Source: Emmonsiellopsis sp. PD_33
Lineage: Eukaryota; Ascomycota; Eurotiomycetes; Onygenales; Ajellomycetaceae
Direction: 5' to 3'
Length of the DNA stretch: 64,000 nucleotides
NCBI GenBank assembly: GCA_032988165.1
Contig: JANTQF010000038.1
Coordinates: 1-64,000 of the forward strand
Position 1 is the first letter of the stretch. The number at the start of each line of letters is the position of its first letter. Below the pieces are notes generated by a model. It saw nothing but the letters and a program-made list of their open reading frames with translations, did no database searches and had not been told where the DNA came from. Below are positions 34,943-46,934 of the stretch, piece by piece. Position numbers and translations under genes: made by a program.

Positions 34943-37747
34943 ATGTCGACTTTTGATGGCATCGTCGAAGGTAAACGCCCCAACACCCCCTGCGACAGGC
35001 CCCCAACCTCATGCATGCACTGTGGCTAACCAAATGATCCACAGAGTTCCCCCAGATCCGCAGTAAGCAGCCCCAAAATAGCTCTTCAAAGGTCTTTATT
35101 AATGTTCAACTCATATGTTCATTTTGAGCAGTCGATTACTTTCGAAAGAACCCGGATCACAAAGCGCCGCTGGCCTGTTTCCTTAGCCATGTGCACAGCG
35201 ACCACCTTCAGGGGCTGGAGTCGTTGAGAGCCCCTTTTATATACTGCTCTGCTGCGACTAGGGAGGTACGAATGATATTACTCTCCCATTTATATCTCTT
35301 GGTGCAACTAGGACATGAGTTCATAATGACACTATATCCAGATCCTCCTGCGTCTCGAGAAATATCCCCATCGCCTGAATTTCAGCAAGGGGATTCTGGA
35401 GTCGAGAAAGAAGCATTATAAGCATCTGGCTAAGCTTTTGGTATGTTAATGCGTGTTTCTTTATATGGGTAGATAGGTTAACGACTTTAATCAGCGCCCA
35501 ATCCCGCTTCAAGTGCCTACAGAGATCGAGCTGAGCCCTAGAAACTCTATTCGAGTTACGCTTTTTGATGCTAACCATTGTCCTGGTGCGGTGATGTTCC
35601 TTATCGAGGGAAATGGGAAAGCTATCTTGTATACCGGTGATATTCGAGGTAGATAACCCACTTTAACTTCCTAAGAGATCTAGATTAATAAAAGCTAACA
35701 TTCGCATAGCGGAGGCGTGGTGGGTTGACAATCTCGTCAGGAATCCCGTATTGATTCCATATACCCTTGGGAACAAGCGGCTTGATAAGGTCTATCTCGA
35801 TACAACCTTCGCAACAAAATCTAATGTCTACCAATCCTTTCCATCCAAAGCTGAAGGCATACGGGAGCTTCTGGAAAAGATCAAGCTCTATCCAGAGGAT
35901 ACCACATTCTACCTACGCGTATGGACGTTTGGATATGAAGATGTCTGGCACGCGCTGTCATCCGCGCTTAACACCAAGGTACGCAAATTCTCTCGACTAC
36001 TTCGGCTTATACTAGTAACTGACAACCATAAGATCCACGTTGACCGATATCAAATGGGGCTTTACAAGTCCCTCGCCACACGAGTCACAAATGGGTTCGG
36101 CGTCGATGAAGCACCATTCCTCTGTGGCTTCACACTTGGCAATACGCATGTACCTGGTTGTTTAACCCACGACCAAAGCGCGCGAATCCACAGCTGTGAA
36201 CCTGGTATGCTTTGCTCGACTATTTCCAAAGGCCCATCAGTATACATTACTCCGATCGTGACCCGACGGGATGACGGGTCAGACGTTCCAGAGATTGGGG
36301 CTGGCGGTGGGAAAGGGGACCTCTACCAGACGCACGAACTGGAATTAACAGACGATATAACATTCCAACAACTGGCAAAGTTATGTTCCGAGCGTATTCA
36401 GGATGAGCAAATCCGTGCGTCGACGATAGCGGCTTTGTCGGAGGCTTATAAGTCGAAGTCAAAATCGCTATCTCTGGACGCGTACGGGATCAAGGAGGAA
36501 GACGAGATATCACTTCAGCAGTTTGTCAGTATGTTAAGCCGGGGACCACCAGATCAGTCCTCCAACACGCCCCGGTCCAAGATACCAAATAAGCCTGGAA
36601 GAGATAAATCCCTTCATCCCCTCCCCAACGCAATCGTAAGCACATCCAATCCAATCCAATCCATCCCCACAAACCAAACCCCTATCTAACCCCCTCGCAG
36701 CACTTCCCTTATTCCCGACACTCCTCCTACGCCGAACTCTGCCTTCTCCTCCAAGCTTTGAGACCAAAGGATGTCTTCCCATGCACTGTTGACGCCACCA
36801 CCTGGAATGAAAAAGTCTCCATCCGCTCATTATTCGGCCACTTGTGCTCCAACACAACCTTCTGCCATGACCAGTTCATGCGCGAAACCACCCGCCCGCG
36901 GGATGACGATGACGATTATCGACCACAGAAGCGGGCGCGGAGGGAGAGCGACTCCTCTTCAGTGATGCTGTCGACGCAACGGACAGATTCGGATATGATA
37001 GTTGTTCAAGACATCGAGTTGCCTTCGGTAATCCCAGGCACTGCGGTTAATGATGATGATGATGATTACCCTGGAGGCGAGCAACGGCCACCATCTCCAG
37101 CCTCTCCAGGTCCGGAAATTCGGCCTCGGGGGAATAGCAGCCAGGCCGAGGACGGCTTACCCTTACCAGTAGTTTCTCAAACTACCACTACCGCAACAGC
37201 TAGCCAGGACGAAAACGAAACCGAAAGCGAAGACGCACACTCATCCCTCAACTCAAAAGTGACAGCCATCCGCGCGGCGCTGAAAGAGCAGCATCGCAAT
37301 CACGAGCTGACATTCCACCTTCCCTCCTCGTTTTCAGAAATGGAATACGATTACGCCTCGCAATCGACTTCCCAATCTCAATCACAGCCACCAGTACACG
37401 CACAAGCACCCTCACCACCTAAATCTAAACCCAAACCCCCCCAACACCCCCCTCCAACATCATCAACAACAACCACCACCACCACCACCCACCCCCACCA
37501 ATCCCATGAAACACCCATACCACATAACCCCTCCCCCTCCTCATCCTCCTCAGACTCTACCTCCCTCCCCCCCTCAGCCTTCGACTCACAACAAACCAAT
37601 TCCCCCACCACCAACCAAACCAGAACAGCCCGAATAGAAGCCTACCTCGCCGCGCGCCGCGGCACGTACGAGGCATGGTCGAGCGTCTACGGCTCCATGT
37701 CCACGTTAGGCGGGAATGGGCATTCTGAGGAGGAGGTTGAGCTTTGA
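34943..37747 (+). CDS. SNM1/Pso2-Artemis family DNA-repair nuclease
   Basis: Eight exons (34943-34970, 35045-35062, 35132-35265, 35342-35440, 35495-35648, 35710-35978, 36033-36635, 36701-37747) give 783 residues. The metallo-beta-lactamase core has FLSHVHSDHLQGL (zinc ligands at residues 35-40), FDANHCPGAVMFLIEG and YTGDIRAEAWW. The beta-CASP part follows with YLDTTFATK, FYLRVWTFGYEDVW and a DRMBL-like HFPYSRHSSYAELC. The C-terminal 300 residues are disordered (acidic, then S/T/P-rich). This family cuts DNA ends and hairpins during crosslink repair and end joining in the nucleus; the fungal HVHSDH-DANHCPG layout is closest to Artemis-like members. Exon 2 is only 18 nt. The copia element ends 174 bp before the ATG. 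Confidence 0.88.
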
Positions 37748-38439
37748 AGTGAAACTTGGGTTGATGTGATGTGTGTTTGGGAGAAGGGGGGGGGGAGGGG
37801 AGGGGTTTGTTGTTTTTATGTATCTTCTATTTTTATTTTGAAATGCGATGTGATATCCATGGTATGGTATGGTTGAGAGGAGATATATGCAGTTATATAA
37901 CTCCGCTTATTGATCTTGAGAAGGCAATAATGGATGAATCAATGAGCACACACTCTGTGCCTAGGTATGTAGGGTCATAGCATACGGGATGGGAGTGTCT
38001 GTTTTTTTTTTAAAAAAACTCTTCTCCATTTTAACTCTTCTCCATTTCTTCTCTATGGGTGGGTGATTGTTCATCTCGTTGTAAGTAATATTCTTTAATG
38101 TTTAAATCAATCAATCAATCAAATCAATTCCATTATCCATTACTATTAAGGCAAGAAAGGGGGGTGTCATCCAGCCACCCACCCAGCCATCCATCCATCC
38201 ACTCATATAATAAAAGCCACAGTAACAGTAACAGCAGCAGTAACAGCAACAGCAACAACAAAGCTAGCTACCCACTCACTCACTACCCAACCATGTAAGC
38301 ATAACAACATAACTACCTAACATATCCATAAAGCATCAATCAATCAATCACGATATCAAAAGCTAAAGAAGACAAATTGCCCACAGCATACACAACATCC
38401 CCTATCCCATCCCTTCCGCCCTACCCCCCCCCATCCCAC
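37748..38439. other. Convergent intergenic with simple repeats
   Basis: 3' flanks of the nuclease and urease genes. Contains AATC tandem copies (about 38104-38124 and 38336-38350), an ACAGTAACAG/CAGCAACAGC stretch (about 38220-38260) and G and C runs. No gene. Confidence 0.6.
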
Positions 38440-41400
38440 TCAATAAACATAATACCCCTGCGTAAGCGGCAACCTCTCCGCCGGCTCCGCCTCACAAACC
38501 ACCCCATCCGCCTCAACAACCTATAATACATACCAGTCAGTAAATCACCACCAACAGGGAAGAGGAAAAGGGACAAACTAACATAACTCTCCGGATCAAC
38601 CCTCATCCTCGGCATCGCATCATTAAACTTCATATCCTTCTTCCCGACATCTCGACAATTGCGCACGGCTTCGATGCGCTTCTTCAGGCCGTAGGTGGCG
38701 ATTATGCCGAGGTTTAGAGACGCTTGGGAGACGAACATTATGGAGGTTTTGGGGACGGAGGACTGTGTTTTTTTGGGGGGGTGGGGGGCGGGGTTAGTGG
38801 GTGTGGTTTGGTTTGGTTTATGGGGGAAGGATAGAGGGGGGGGAAGGGGGACTCACGCCAAACATCCTCCTCATAATCACCGGTTCGACGCTGGGGATCG
38901 ATGCGTTCGGATCGCCCTGAATATCACCATCAAGTCAAGTCAGCATCATAGACCACTGCACGTCCGCACTGTGCCTACAAAAAAAAAATGCCAACCCACC
39001 ATCTGCGCCATAGCAATCATCCCACTCTTAACCACAAGACCCGGCTTCGTCCCGAAATCCGCAAACCCCCAAACCACCAGATCCGCCACCTTCCCCACCT
39101 CCACGCTCCCCAACACATGGCCCATCCCCTGCGCAATCGCCGGATTGATCGTATACTTGCTAATATACCTCTTGACCCTATAATTATCCGCCCCCGTCCC
39201 CTCGTCCTCCTTTAGCACGCCGCGCTGCGTTTTATTTTTATCCGCTGTATTCCACGTGCGGCAGATGACCTCGCCGCAGCGGCCCATGGCCTGGGAGTCA
39301 GAGGACATCATGCTGATGGCGCCCAGGTCGTGTAGGACGTCTTCGGCGGCGATGGTCTCGGCGCGGATGCGGCTCTCAGCGAAGGCAACGTCCTCGGGGA
39401 TGTTCTTGGATAGGTGGTGGCAGACCATGAGCATGTCAAGGTGTTCATCCAGTGTGTTGAGGGTGAAGGGGCGGGTGGGGTTGGTGCTGCTAGGCAAGAC
39501 ATTGGGATGTTCAACGACAGAGATGATATCAGGGGCGTGGCCGCCTCCTGCGCCCTCGGTGTGGTAGGTGTGGATGGTGCGGTTCTTGAATGATTGGATG
39601 GTTTGTTCAACGAAGCCGGATTCATTGAGGGTGTCTGTGTGGATGAGGCATTGGACATCAAATTCATCACAAACGCCCAGGCAGGTGTCGATTGCGGCAG
39701 GGGTGGCACCCCAGTCCTCATGGATTTTGAGTCCAGCGGCGCCGGCGCGGCATTGCTCTCTAAGACCCTCAGGACCACTATCATTCCCCTTGCCAGTGAT
39801 GCCAAAGTTCATGGGCAAGGAATCACAGGCCTGCATCATCTGGCGCAGGTGGTTTGGGCCAGGTGTGCATGTTGTTGCATTGGATCCAGTGCTGGGGCCC
39901 GTACCGCCCCCTAGCATGGTGGTGATGCCAGAGGCAAGAGCCTCGTCGACCTGCTGGGGGCAGATAAAGTGGATATGGGTATCCAAACCTCCAGCGGTGA
40001 CGATCTTCCCCTCAGCAGCAATGACATCCGTAGTAACCCCAACAGTCATGTTTGGATCAACACCCTCCATCACATCCGGATTTCCCGCCTTCCCAATCCC
40101 AACAATATTCCCATCTTTAATTCCGATATCAGCCTTGTAAATGCCGGACCAGTCAACAATAAGCGCATTGGTAATGACAGTATCGAGCGCATTGGCCGCA
40201 TGCCTTCCAGACGCCTGTCCCATTCCATCTCTCAGCGTCTTGCCTCCGCCAAAGCTACATTCATCGCCGTACCTCGTCATATCCTTCTCAACTTTAATCC
40301 AAAGATCCGTAGCTCCCAATCTAACAAGGTCCCCAGTCGTCGGTCCAAACATGCGCAAGTAAGCATCCGACGACATGGAGAACGGCTCAATCTGCGCTGA
40401 CAAATCACCGGCAGGTTCCGGGGTATGCGCGAAGCCAGCCTTTTGCAAGTTTTCAATAATGGTCTCGGCCCGCTTGAGGTCTACCTTGCCGTTTGCCATG
40501 AAATTCCCGCCGCGGATCCTCTTGTTCCCTGCAATCTCGACCAGGGTGACGGTTTTGGTATCACCAGGCTCGAAGCGGATAGAGGTGCCGGCGGGGATAT
40601 CAAGGCGGTATCCGTAGGCCTTTATACGGTCGAAGTCCAATTGGGGGTTTGTTTCGACGAAGTGGTAATGGGAACCGACCTACAGCGCCGGAATAACAAG
40701 CAACGTCAGCTATATAGGCCTAACCCAGCCAGGAGAAACAAGAAGGGGGGAAAAACACACCTGAATAGGCCTATCCCCCTTACTAGTAACCTTCACCGCG
40801 ACCCTCTTCCTCCCCTCACTAAGCACAATCCTCCTCCCCTTAACCGGCACAACGGCCCCAGGCATACTGACGGGGTCATAATCCTCCGGATCCGGGTCGG
40901 GGAAGATATCATTCGACGGCACGGGGAGGAAACTGCCGTACAAGGCCTTCTCCAGATCGCCCTCGTCGGTGCTTACGGGCTGGTGGATGGTGACCAGGTA
41001 GCTGCCGGAGGGGAAGGTTCCCTCGACGAAGAGCTCGTGCAGGGTGGAGGTGACGGAGGGGAGGACGTGGCGGCGGCCTAGCATTGTTTTGCCGATGGCC
41101 ATGAGGTCGGCGACGGTGTGGTTGCCATCGCGGATGAGCTGGGAGGTTGGTTGTTAGTATTGTTCGCGGAGGAGAATGTAAAGCTAACTAACCTCTTGAA
41201 TATTGGAAGCGATCAATGCCTGTAACCCGTTTCCCAGATCAGCACACTCGTAACTAATTCCCGCGCATTCGATGAGGAAAAGCACACATACCGTCGCCTC
41301 GGCATGGTTCAGCCTGACTCCCCTCGCCAGACGGCGTTGAGCGAGAAAGCCCAGCTGGGAGATGGCAAGCTTGTCGAGCTGTGAGGAGCCATTGATGGGT

Positions 41401-41522
41401 AGGTAGGTAGTCAGTCAGCCAGCCAATTGACAATTACAGGACGGATGCCAAGGTGAGGAGAGGAGAGTGTCGATGCAAAGAAATGAGGAGGTTCGGATTA
41501 CCTCTTTCGGCACAAGCTGCAT
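38440..41522 (-). CDS. ureB: Urease (single-chain fungal type)
   Basis: Eight exons (41522-41502, 41378-41292, 41219-41193, 41138-40761, 40679-39000, 38916-38857, 38762-38583, 38520-38440) give 837 residues, the normal length for plant/fungal urease with gamma, beta and alpha regions fused. It hydrolyses urea to ammonia and carbamate in the cytosol. The gamma part includes LARGVRLNHAEA; the beta part VGSHYHFVETNPQLDF; the alpha part GGLDTHIHFICPQQ (nickel-binding histidines), GLKIHEDWG (the lysine that becomes carbamylated), CLIHTDTLNESGF, YHTEGAGGGHAPD and the flap MVCHHL. RYISKYTINPAIAQGMGH is intact. No active-site residue is missing. The first exon encodes only MQLVPKE. Nickel insertion needs accessory proteins not present here. 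A cluster of GATA sites upstream suggests nitrogen control. Confidence 0.97.
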
Positions 41523-42832
41523 CGTTCCGCTCGATCGAAACTAGCAGTTAGCGTAAGGGAATAACTAGCAGATCTAAGATTATCACACACAGAAAAGCCA
41601 AAAGATGAAGAAAAGCAAGTCCTATCCAATTCCCAATAGATAAAATAAAATAAGAGTAAACTAATAAAAATCACAACATTCCTCCACCAGAGACAGACCC
41701 ACGGCTCGCTCGCCTTATTTAACTCATTCCAACTTCCAGCATTCTACAGTCCGCCATGCTCCACCCCAGTTGCGGGGGAGATAAGATAAGATAAGAGATT
41801 TATTTTTCTGAAGCAAAGCAGTTAGTTAACTACATGTACAGGACAGAACAGGGGGGGTATTCAAACAGGGTTTGCTGGGTTCTTCTTCTTATGAGATAGC
41901 TGTAATTCAAGGGGTCAGAGGTGCCCAGTTACCATTATTAATAGTGATGATAGAGAACTAGAGCCCTGAAGCAGCAGCATTCATCACTGTCTAAAAATGC
42001 CCTTGTTAAACAACACACCTAACTTAGCTAACCAGCCCTTACCTCCCTATCATACCCCCTATATCTCTTCCCTGGATAGGCACACATAACTTCCCCTCTT
42101 TAACTATAACATAACCTTATACCCTACCCCAGAGCCTCCTATCCATCCCACCCACTCACTACTACTCATCACTCACCACTCACCACTTCCACATTAATTA
42201 ATCAGCTAGTTAGTTACCATATAACCAAACCCCCTCAATTCCACCTTAACCCAACCCTACCTAGAAAGAACCTACCTTAGGTATGTATCTTACTATCCCA
42301 CCCATTCAACAGCATACTAGCATATAAAAGTAAACTCTACCCCCACCCCCCTAATTAACCCATTACTATACACAACTAAAACCACCTCCTAGACATCATT
42401 CAATAAACATCACAACCTAAATTGAGAATCAATCTAATCAAGACCAGCTACCTATGTAATGTTCCTAGCTGGTTGGTTGGCCGAGAAAGGGGGAGATTGC
42501 AGATAATAACAAGACAAGACAAAACAAGAGTGAGAGAAAATAGCAATCACATGCGTAGAAAATACCCCACCCCAGACCAAATCAAATATCAGGAAGAGAG
42601 GAAAGAAAGAAAGAAACTCAATCAATTAGAACTATTAAACAGAAAAAAAGAACACAGACCCAGACCCTTGCCCTACCGGTAACAACTGGAAGAAAACAAA
42701 AATAGACGAAAGAAAAACCAATTCCAAGCGCGAACATCGTCCGAACCGAACCGAACCTAGCAGAATAGAATGTACATGTACATGAAGAAACGCAGCCCAC
42801 AGTCAACTTTTCAAACTACCAACCTCACTCAA
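41523..42832. other. Urease promoter region and HMG gene 3' flank
   Basis: 1.3 kb between the urease start and the stop of the HMG gene, both on the minus strand. Rich in short AT and C runs; it holds the GATA cluster described separately and no gene. Confidence 0.6.
41780..41793 (+). promoter_or_regulatory. Triple tandem GATA site upstream of urease
   Basis: Three GATAAG copies at exact 5-bp spacing (GATAAGATAAGATAAGAG from 41780) lie about 260 bp upstream of the urease ATG; a further GATAAA occurs near 41639. HGATAR is the recognition site of AreA-type nitrogen regulators and of GATA repressors in filamentous fungi. Function is inferred from motif and position. Confidence 0.6.
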
Positions 42833-44318
42833 TCAATCAGCAGCCTCGCTCTTGCGCTTCTTCTTCGACGCGGACTTAGTAGCTTTGGGTGTTTCGACCA
42901 CAGGCGCAGCGGCAGCGGCACCACGCTTGGGCTTCGTGGCAGGCTCGGCTTTGGCAGCGGTCTTCTTCTTTTCTGGAGATGCCTTTTTCGAGGCTGGGGT
43001 GGCAGCGACAGGCTTGGTCGCCTCGCCGCCAGTAGTGCGGCGACGCTTGCCAGAGCGGGGTGGGGTGGGCTCTTTGACAGGCTCAGGAGATGGCTCCGAT
43101 TCTTCTTCGGACGATTCCTCTTCGGAAGACGACTCGGATGAGGCCTCCTCGACGGCATGGTGGACGCCTTGCTGGAGCTGCTGGGCAGCGGCTTCGGTGG
43201 AGTCGTCCTCGGGGACAGGGAGACCAGCCTTGTAGGCCCTCATTTTCTCCTGGTAGACGGCAAGGTTGTCTGCGTAAAGCTGCTTCCAGACCTAAGGCGA
43301 CGTTTGTTAGTACAAGTGTTGTTGTAGAATGGAAAGCAGAGGCATACCTGTTTCTCATCGTCTGGCATCTCTGCCCAGCGTCTGGTGCCCTCATCGGCGA
43401 CCTCCTTGGGTCTGGCATTTTCGCCTAGCTCCTGAGCAATCGCGGCACGGTTGTGTTGCATGTACAAAAAGTACGGAGTCAAAGCGCGCTTGGGGGCGTT
43501 GGGGTCATGGGGAGCCCGCTTGCGCTTCTTCTTGCCGGCAGCAGTTTCAGGGCGGGCACTGGGGCTGAGGCCACGGCCACCGCTAAGGATGTGGTTTTCG
43601 AGCAAGCTGGAGGTGATACCACCCAAGTCGAGGGTGGAGGGCCCCCGGTTCAAGACGGTGTTGGCATGGTTGATGTAGGCGCGCGACAGATCCGAGACGG
43701 CAGACTGGAGAGTGGCGAGACTGACAATGACCTGGAGATAAGTTAGACCGAATTCGCCGTCATCAGCGGCCAGATCGTCGCGGGCATTGGCAAGGAGAGC
43801 TGTGAGGTATTGGATGCTGCCGACCAGAGGTCTGGCGCCGTACAAGCCAGCAGGCATGGTGGAAGCAGTGCCACGTGAGGCCATAGCTGGGATGTGCAGC
43901 ACAGCAGCGAACCACTAGGCGGGGGGCTGGGTGGCGGATGGAGGGATAAGGTGCAACTATAACTGAACCAGAGGCAGAGAGGGGAGGGGTAGTGGGTAAA
44001 GGGAACTCTGGGCACAAAGGGCGGTTTGTTTGTTTTGATGGGGGTGCGGCTGAGCGGCGACGCGTTGGGGGCGGGTTGGGCGCGGACAGCGACAGAGACA
44101 GAGACAGAGAGAGAGACAGAGGGAGAGAGGTGACAAAGGACACAACAGACACAACAGACACAACAACCAAGGGCAGAGGCAGACAGTGACAGTTTCCAGG
44201 GAGATAACTAGGTGAATGAGAGAGGTCAGCTTACACTGTCGCGGGTTCTGGTGAAGTCGTCGATGTTGACTGTCACAATAGCAGTGCTATCCTTGGCCTG
44301 CTCGTCCTTGCGGGCCAT
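42833..44318 (-). CDS. HMG-box DNA-binding protein
   Basis: Three exons (44318-44235, 43731-43348, 43291-42833) give 308 residues. The first exon ends FTRTRDS and joins VIVSLATLQSAVSDLSRAY, an N-terminal helical region found in related fungal proteins. One HMG box follows a basic stretch (GKKKRKRAPHD) at residues about 105-175: PNAPKRALTPYFLYMQ, then EGTRRWAEMPDDEKQVWKQL. The tail has an acidic serine run (EEASSESSSEEESSEEE) and alternating K/A/P with PRSGKRRR, giving HMGB-like architecture. HMG boxes bend DNA in chromatin; a nuclear architectural role is inferred. Intron 1 is 503 nt and contains an in-frame ATG (43884), open to exon 2, which could be an alternative first exon. Confidence 0.85.
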
Positions 44319-45229
44319 GGCGAACGGGTGCGAGTGAGGGAGTGATGGGTGTGAGGGTGGTATATCCAAGTAACAAGGTGTTGCCAGCGCAGACCAGAGC
44401 TGTGGTGAGGGGATATAGAGATATTATATCTTAACCCAGCAGCGAAGGGAGACGCGGATAGAAGAGACAGGTTCTGTGGGCACTGGGAGGAATGCGGGAG
44501 AGAAAGGACAGCTGCGACGTGGGCGGTGGCCGCACCTAAATAGCCGGGCTGCTCTTAACTACACCGCCTGCTGCTTTAGGCGTCGCGGCCTGCTGTTATT
44601 GGCCCATGCCGGCTGCCTGTCTCGCCGCCCAGCTGCCCTACACTGTGCCATCCCGCCGTGATCTTTAACTGCAGCTTCATAGCGTATCCCTTAACCCTCT
44701 CTGTATACAGTTTAGTTCCCCTTGCCCCCTCTACACCCTCCTCCAACCCTCTTCTTCCCTGACCCGATCCCAAGATCAGCATCCAAGCACGGCGCTTAGC
44801 GAGGGTGAGGGCCACACGCAAAAAGCAACAACAACACAATGCAGGTGAAAAATTTTTCGCCGCTAACAGGCCCGAAACCTTCCGCAGGCCCCCTGGATCC
44901 CCCCATGCCACTGGTGTGCCAGCCTCATTGGTGCCCCAACAGCCGAGGCTGCCCCCGACTGCGCGCTGTGTCACACCCAAGCTCCAGGGCTGGGCGGTGG
45001 TGGGTGTGGGCGAGAATGCCACGCACCTTTAACTAGAGCACACTGCGGACTGCAGTAATTTACGGGCCTGTTTTAACAGTACAGTACGCGGAATCTTTGT
45101 TTATTGATGGGGTCTGCTGTATCTTCCCCCCAGTTATTGGCAGTGAATTACTACTCTCTGTCTTGCTTCCTGCCCACAGAGCCCCTTCAATGCTGAGTCT
45201 TAAAAGCGGCCTCTTCTCTCCAGGTAACC
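44319..45229. other. HMG gene upstream region
   Basis: Promoter side of the HMG gene. GC-rich until about 45060, with short frames but none convincing; CpG falls off toward the relic on the right. Confidence 0.5.
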
Positions 45230-45740
45230 CTATTACCCTATCTATGCCTCATCAGGCCTTACAGCTCAGTGACCTTCCTTACCTTCTCTACCAAGCATGT
45301 GCTTTTCCAGGCATCGCACTCGTGGCTTTCCTTTCCCTGAATTTTGACTTCATTGTTTCCTGATCTCTGTTAAGCTGTCTCTCTAAGTTCCCTTGAAAGT
45401 ACCAACTACACACCTTCTTTAACTAGGCCTATTTAAAGCCTATCTCTTAATATCTTCTCTCTCTTTTCTTTTCTTTTCCTCCTTTCTAAGAGTATTTCTT
45501 AATGCCTTCTTCTTTAATTCCCACTTGCTCTTAAACCTATTAAAATACAGATATCTTAATAGCTTTATTTCTTTTTATCTTAGGTGATATCCTTAAATAT
45601 TAGCATAGTAAGGGAGATACCTTATACCTTGATGAAATATAAGAGTCTGACATCTTAGCTAACTCATTCTTAGCATTTACAGCTATTCTTATTACTTCTA
45701 CTTACAATAGAATGCAGCAGACAATTAAAAATTCTGACTC
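45230..45740 (-). pseudogene. CpG-depleted coding relic, unknown repeat family
   Basis: The minus strand can be read as a degraded protein with stop codons at CAG/CAA-like positions: about 45640-45560 YHLR, KEIKLLRYLYFNRFKSKWEL, then KKKALRNTLRKEEKKRKERE and RRCVVGTFKGT. The charged helix after FKSKWELKK looks like real former coding sequence. Nearly no CpG is present, as in the two transposons. No repeat ends were found, so the element type and borders are uncertain. Confidence 0.35.
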
Positions 45741-46015
45741 CTAGGTCTTTTTTGTCCGATATATACATGACTTATAAGGGGAACTGATATAGGAGAGGAG
45801 AAATCAAATATCAGATATACCCCTACATGAAATTCCAGCCCGGGGTATCATTCGTCAAAAGGGGCAAAAATGCTGATGAAAAGATATCAAGGTCAAGCAG
45901 TCAGAGAAAATGGAACCCATCCATCTTCCTTGTCCGGAACGGTATTGCGGGTGAACTTCAATTCGAAGAATTCAAACACTTCAGTTTCCCTAACTTTCCT
46001 TCCCGCATCAGCGCC

Positions 46016-46934
46016 TTAACGAGAACATCCCGATTTACTGGTAAGTTCCGACGGACACTGGACCTCCTTGAAATCGACCCTGTTCCACCCAATCCCATAT
46101 CAAATTAGCCCTCTAACCACATCACATCTTATAAAGACTCGGAGGGTACACTCACGTCGGGTTATCCGCAGCCTGGAACCACTCAAACCGCCAATTACAG
46201 CCCGGCTGCAACTTCGCCGGGAACTCAGCGCAGGTGTTCGAAGTGATACCGCCATACCTCTCCCCCCAGCCATTGGGCGGAGCGCCCCATTGATCCGTGC
46301 AGCCATTGAAGATCCCCACGCCGCCGCCGGGCATCTATTTATTTATTTTTGCACGTCAGCAACCTGAACTTATCAATCCAGCCCACAGGTATATATATAA
46401 AAAAAAAACAACAACATACAGCAATATCAAAATGATTCTCCCCCAAATCCGCCCCCGTATTCGTCGCCTGCACCACCATCTTCTTCCCGCTCACCGGCCC
46501 GCTCGTAAACGTCAGCTCATAGCACGCACAACACCACTGCGCCTCCGTCTGGCCCGTGATCCGCACCGCCGCAAAGCCGTACGAGACACTCTCGTCGACC
46601 GCCCAGGGCGATTGGTTCGTGCACATGAATGCTTGCCCGCCGGATTCGCAGCCGGAGACCGCGTCGGCGTCGGAGAGGGGGTTGTCGGATTTGTCGCAGG
46701 TTGTGACGGGGGGGTTGAGGCCTTTGCCGGACCAGGCGCAGCTGGGGGGGGGTGGGTTAGTTTTTGGGTGTTGGTTGCGAGGGAAAAGGGGGGGGGGGGG
46801 GTGAAGTACCTGGGCTTGCAGCAGTCCCAGTAGCGGGTTGTGCTGCCGGAGCCGGAGGCTTGGGCGGATATAGTTGTTGCGGAGGAGAGGAGGAGGGCAG
46901 CGGCTAGGGCGAGAGGTTTGAGGGATGGTGCCAT
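46016..46934 (-). CDS. Secreted GH45 endoglucanase
   Basis: Four exons (46934-46810, 46741-46420, 46334-46156, 46079-46016) give 229 residues. Residues 1 to about 24 are a signal peptide (hydrophobic AALLLSSATTISA). The catalytic module starts TTRYWDCCKPSCAWSG with the nucleophile-side Asp37 and continues SPWAVDESVSYGFAAV, WCCACYELTF, VVQATNTGADLGENHFDIA (Asp147, the second catalytic acid) and PGGGVGIFNGC. It ends soon after VQCPSELTSKSGC. GH45 enzymes cleave internal beta-1,4 bonds of cellulose outside the cell. No cellulose-binding module or linker is present. Many conserved cysteines for disulphides are retained. Intron 1 contains long C runs on the gene strand. Confidence 0.93.

Noticed and set aside
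39256..40617. Several plus-strand frames over the urease gene
   Set aside because: Antisense shadows of the strongly conserved urease exon.
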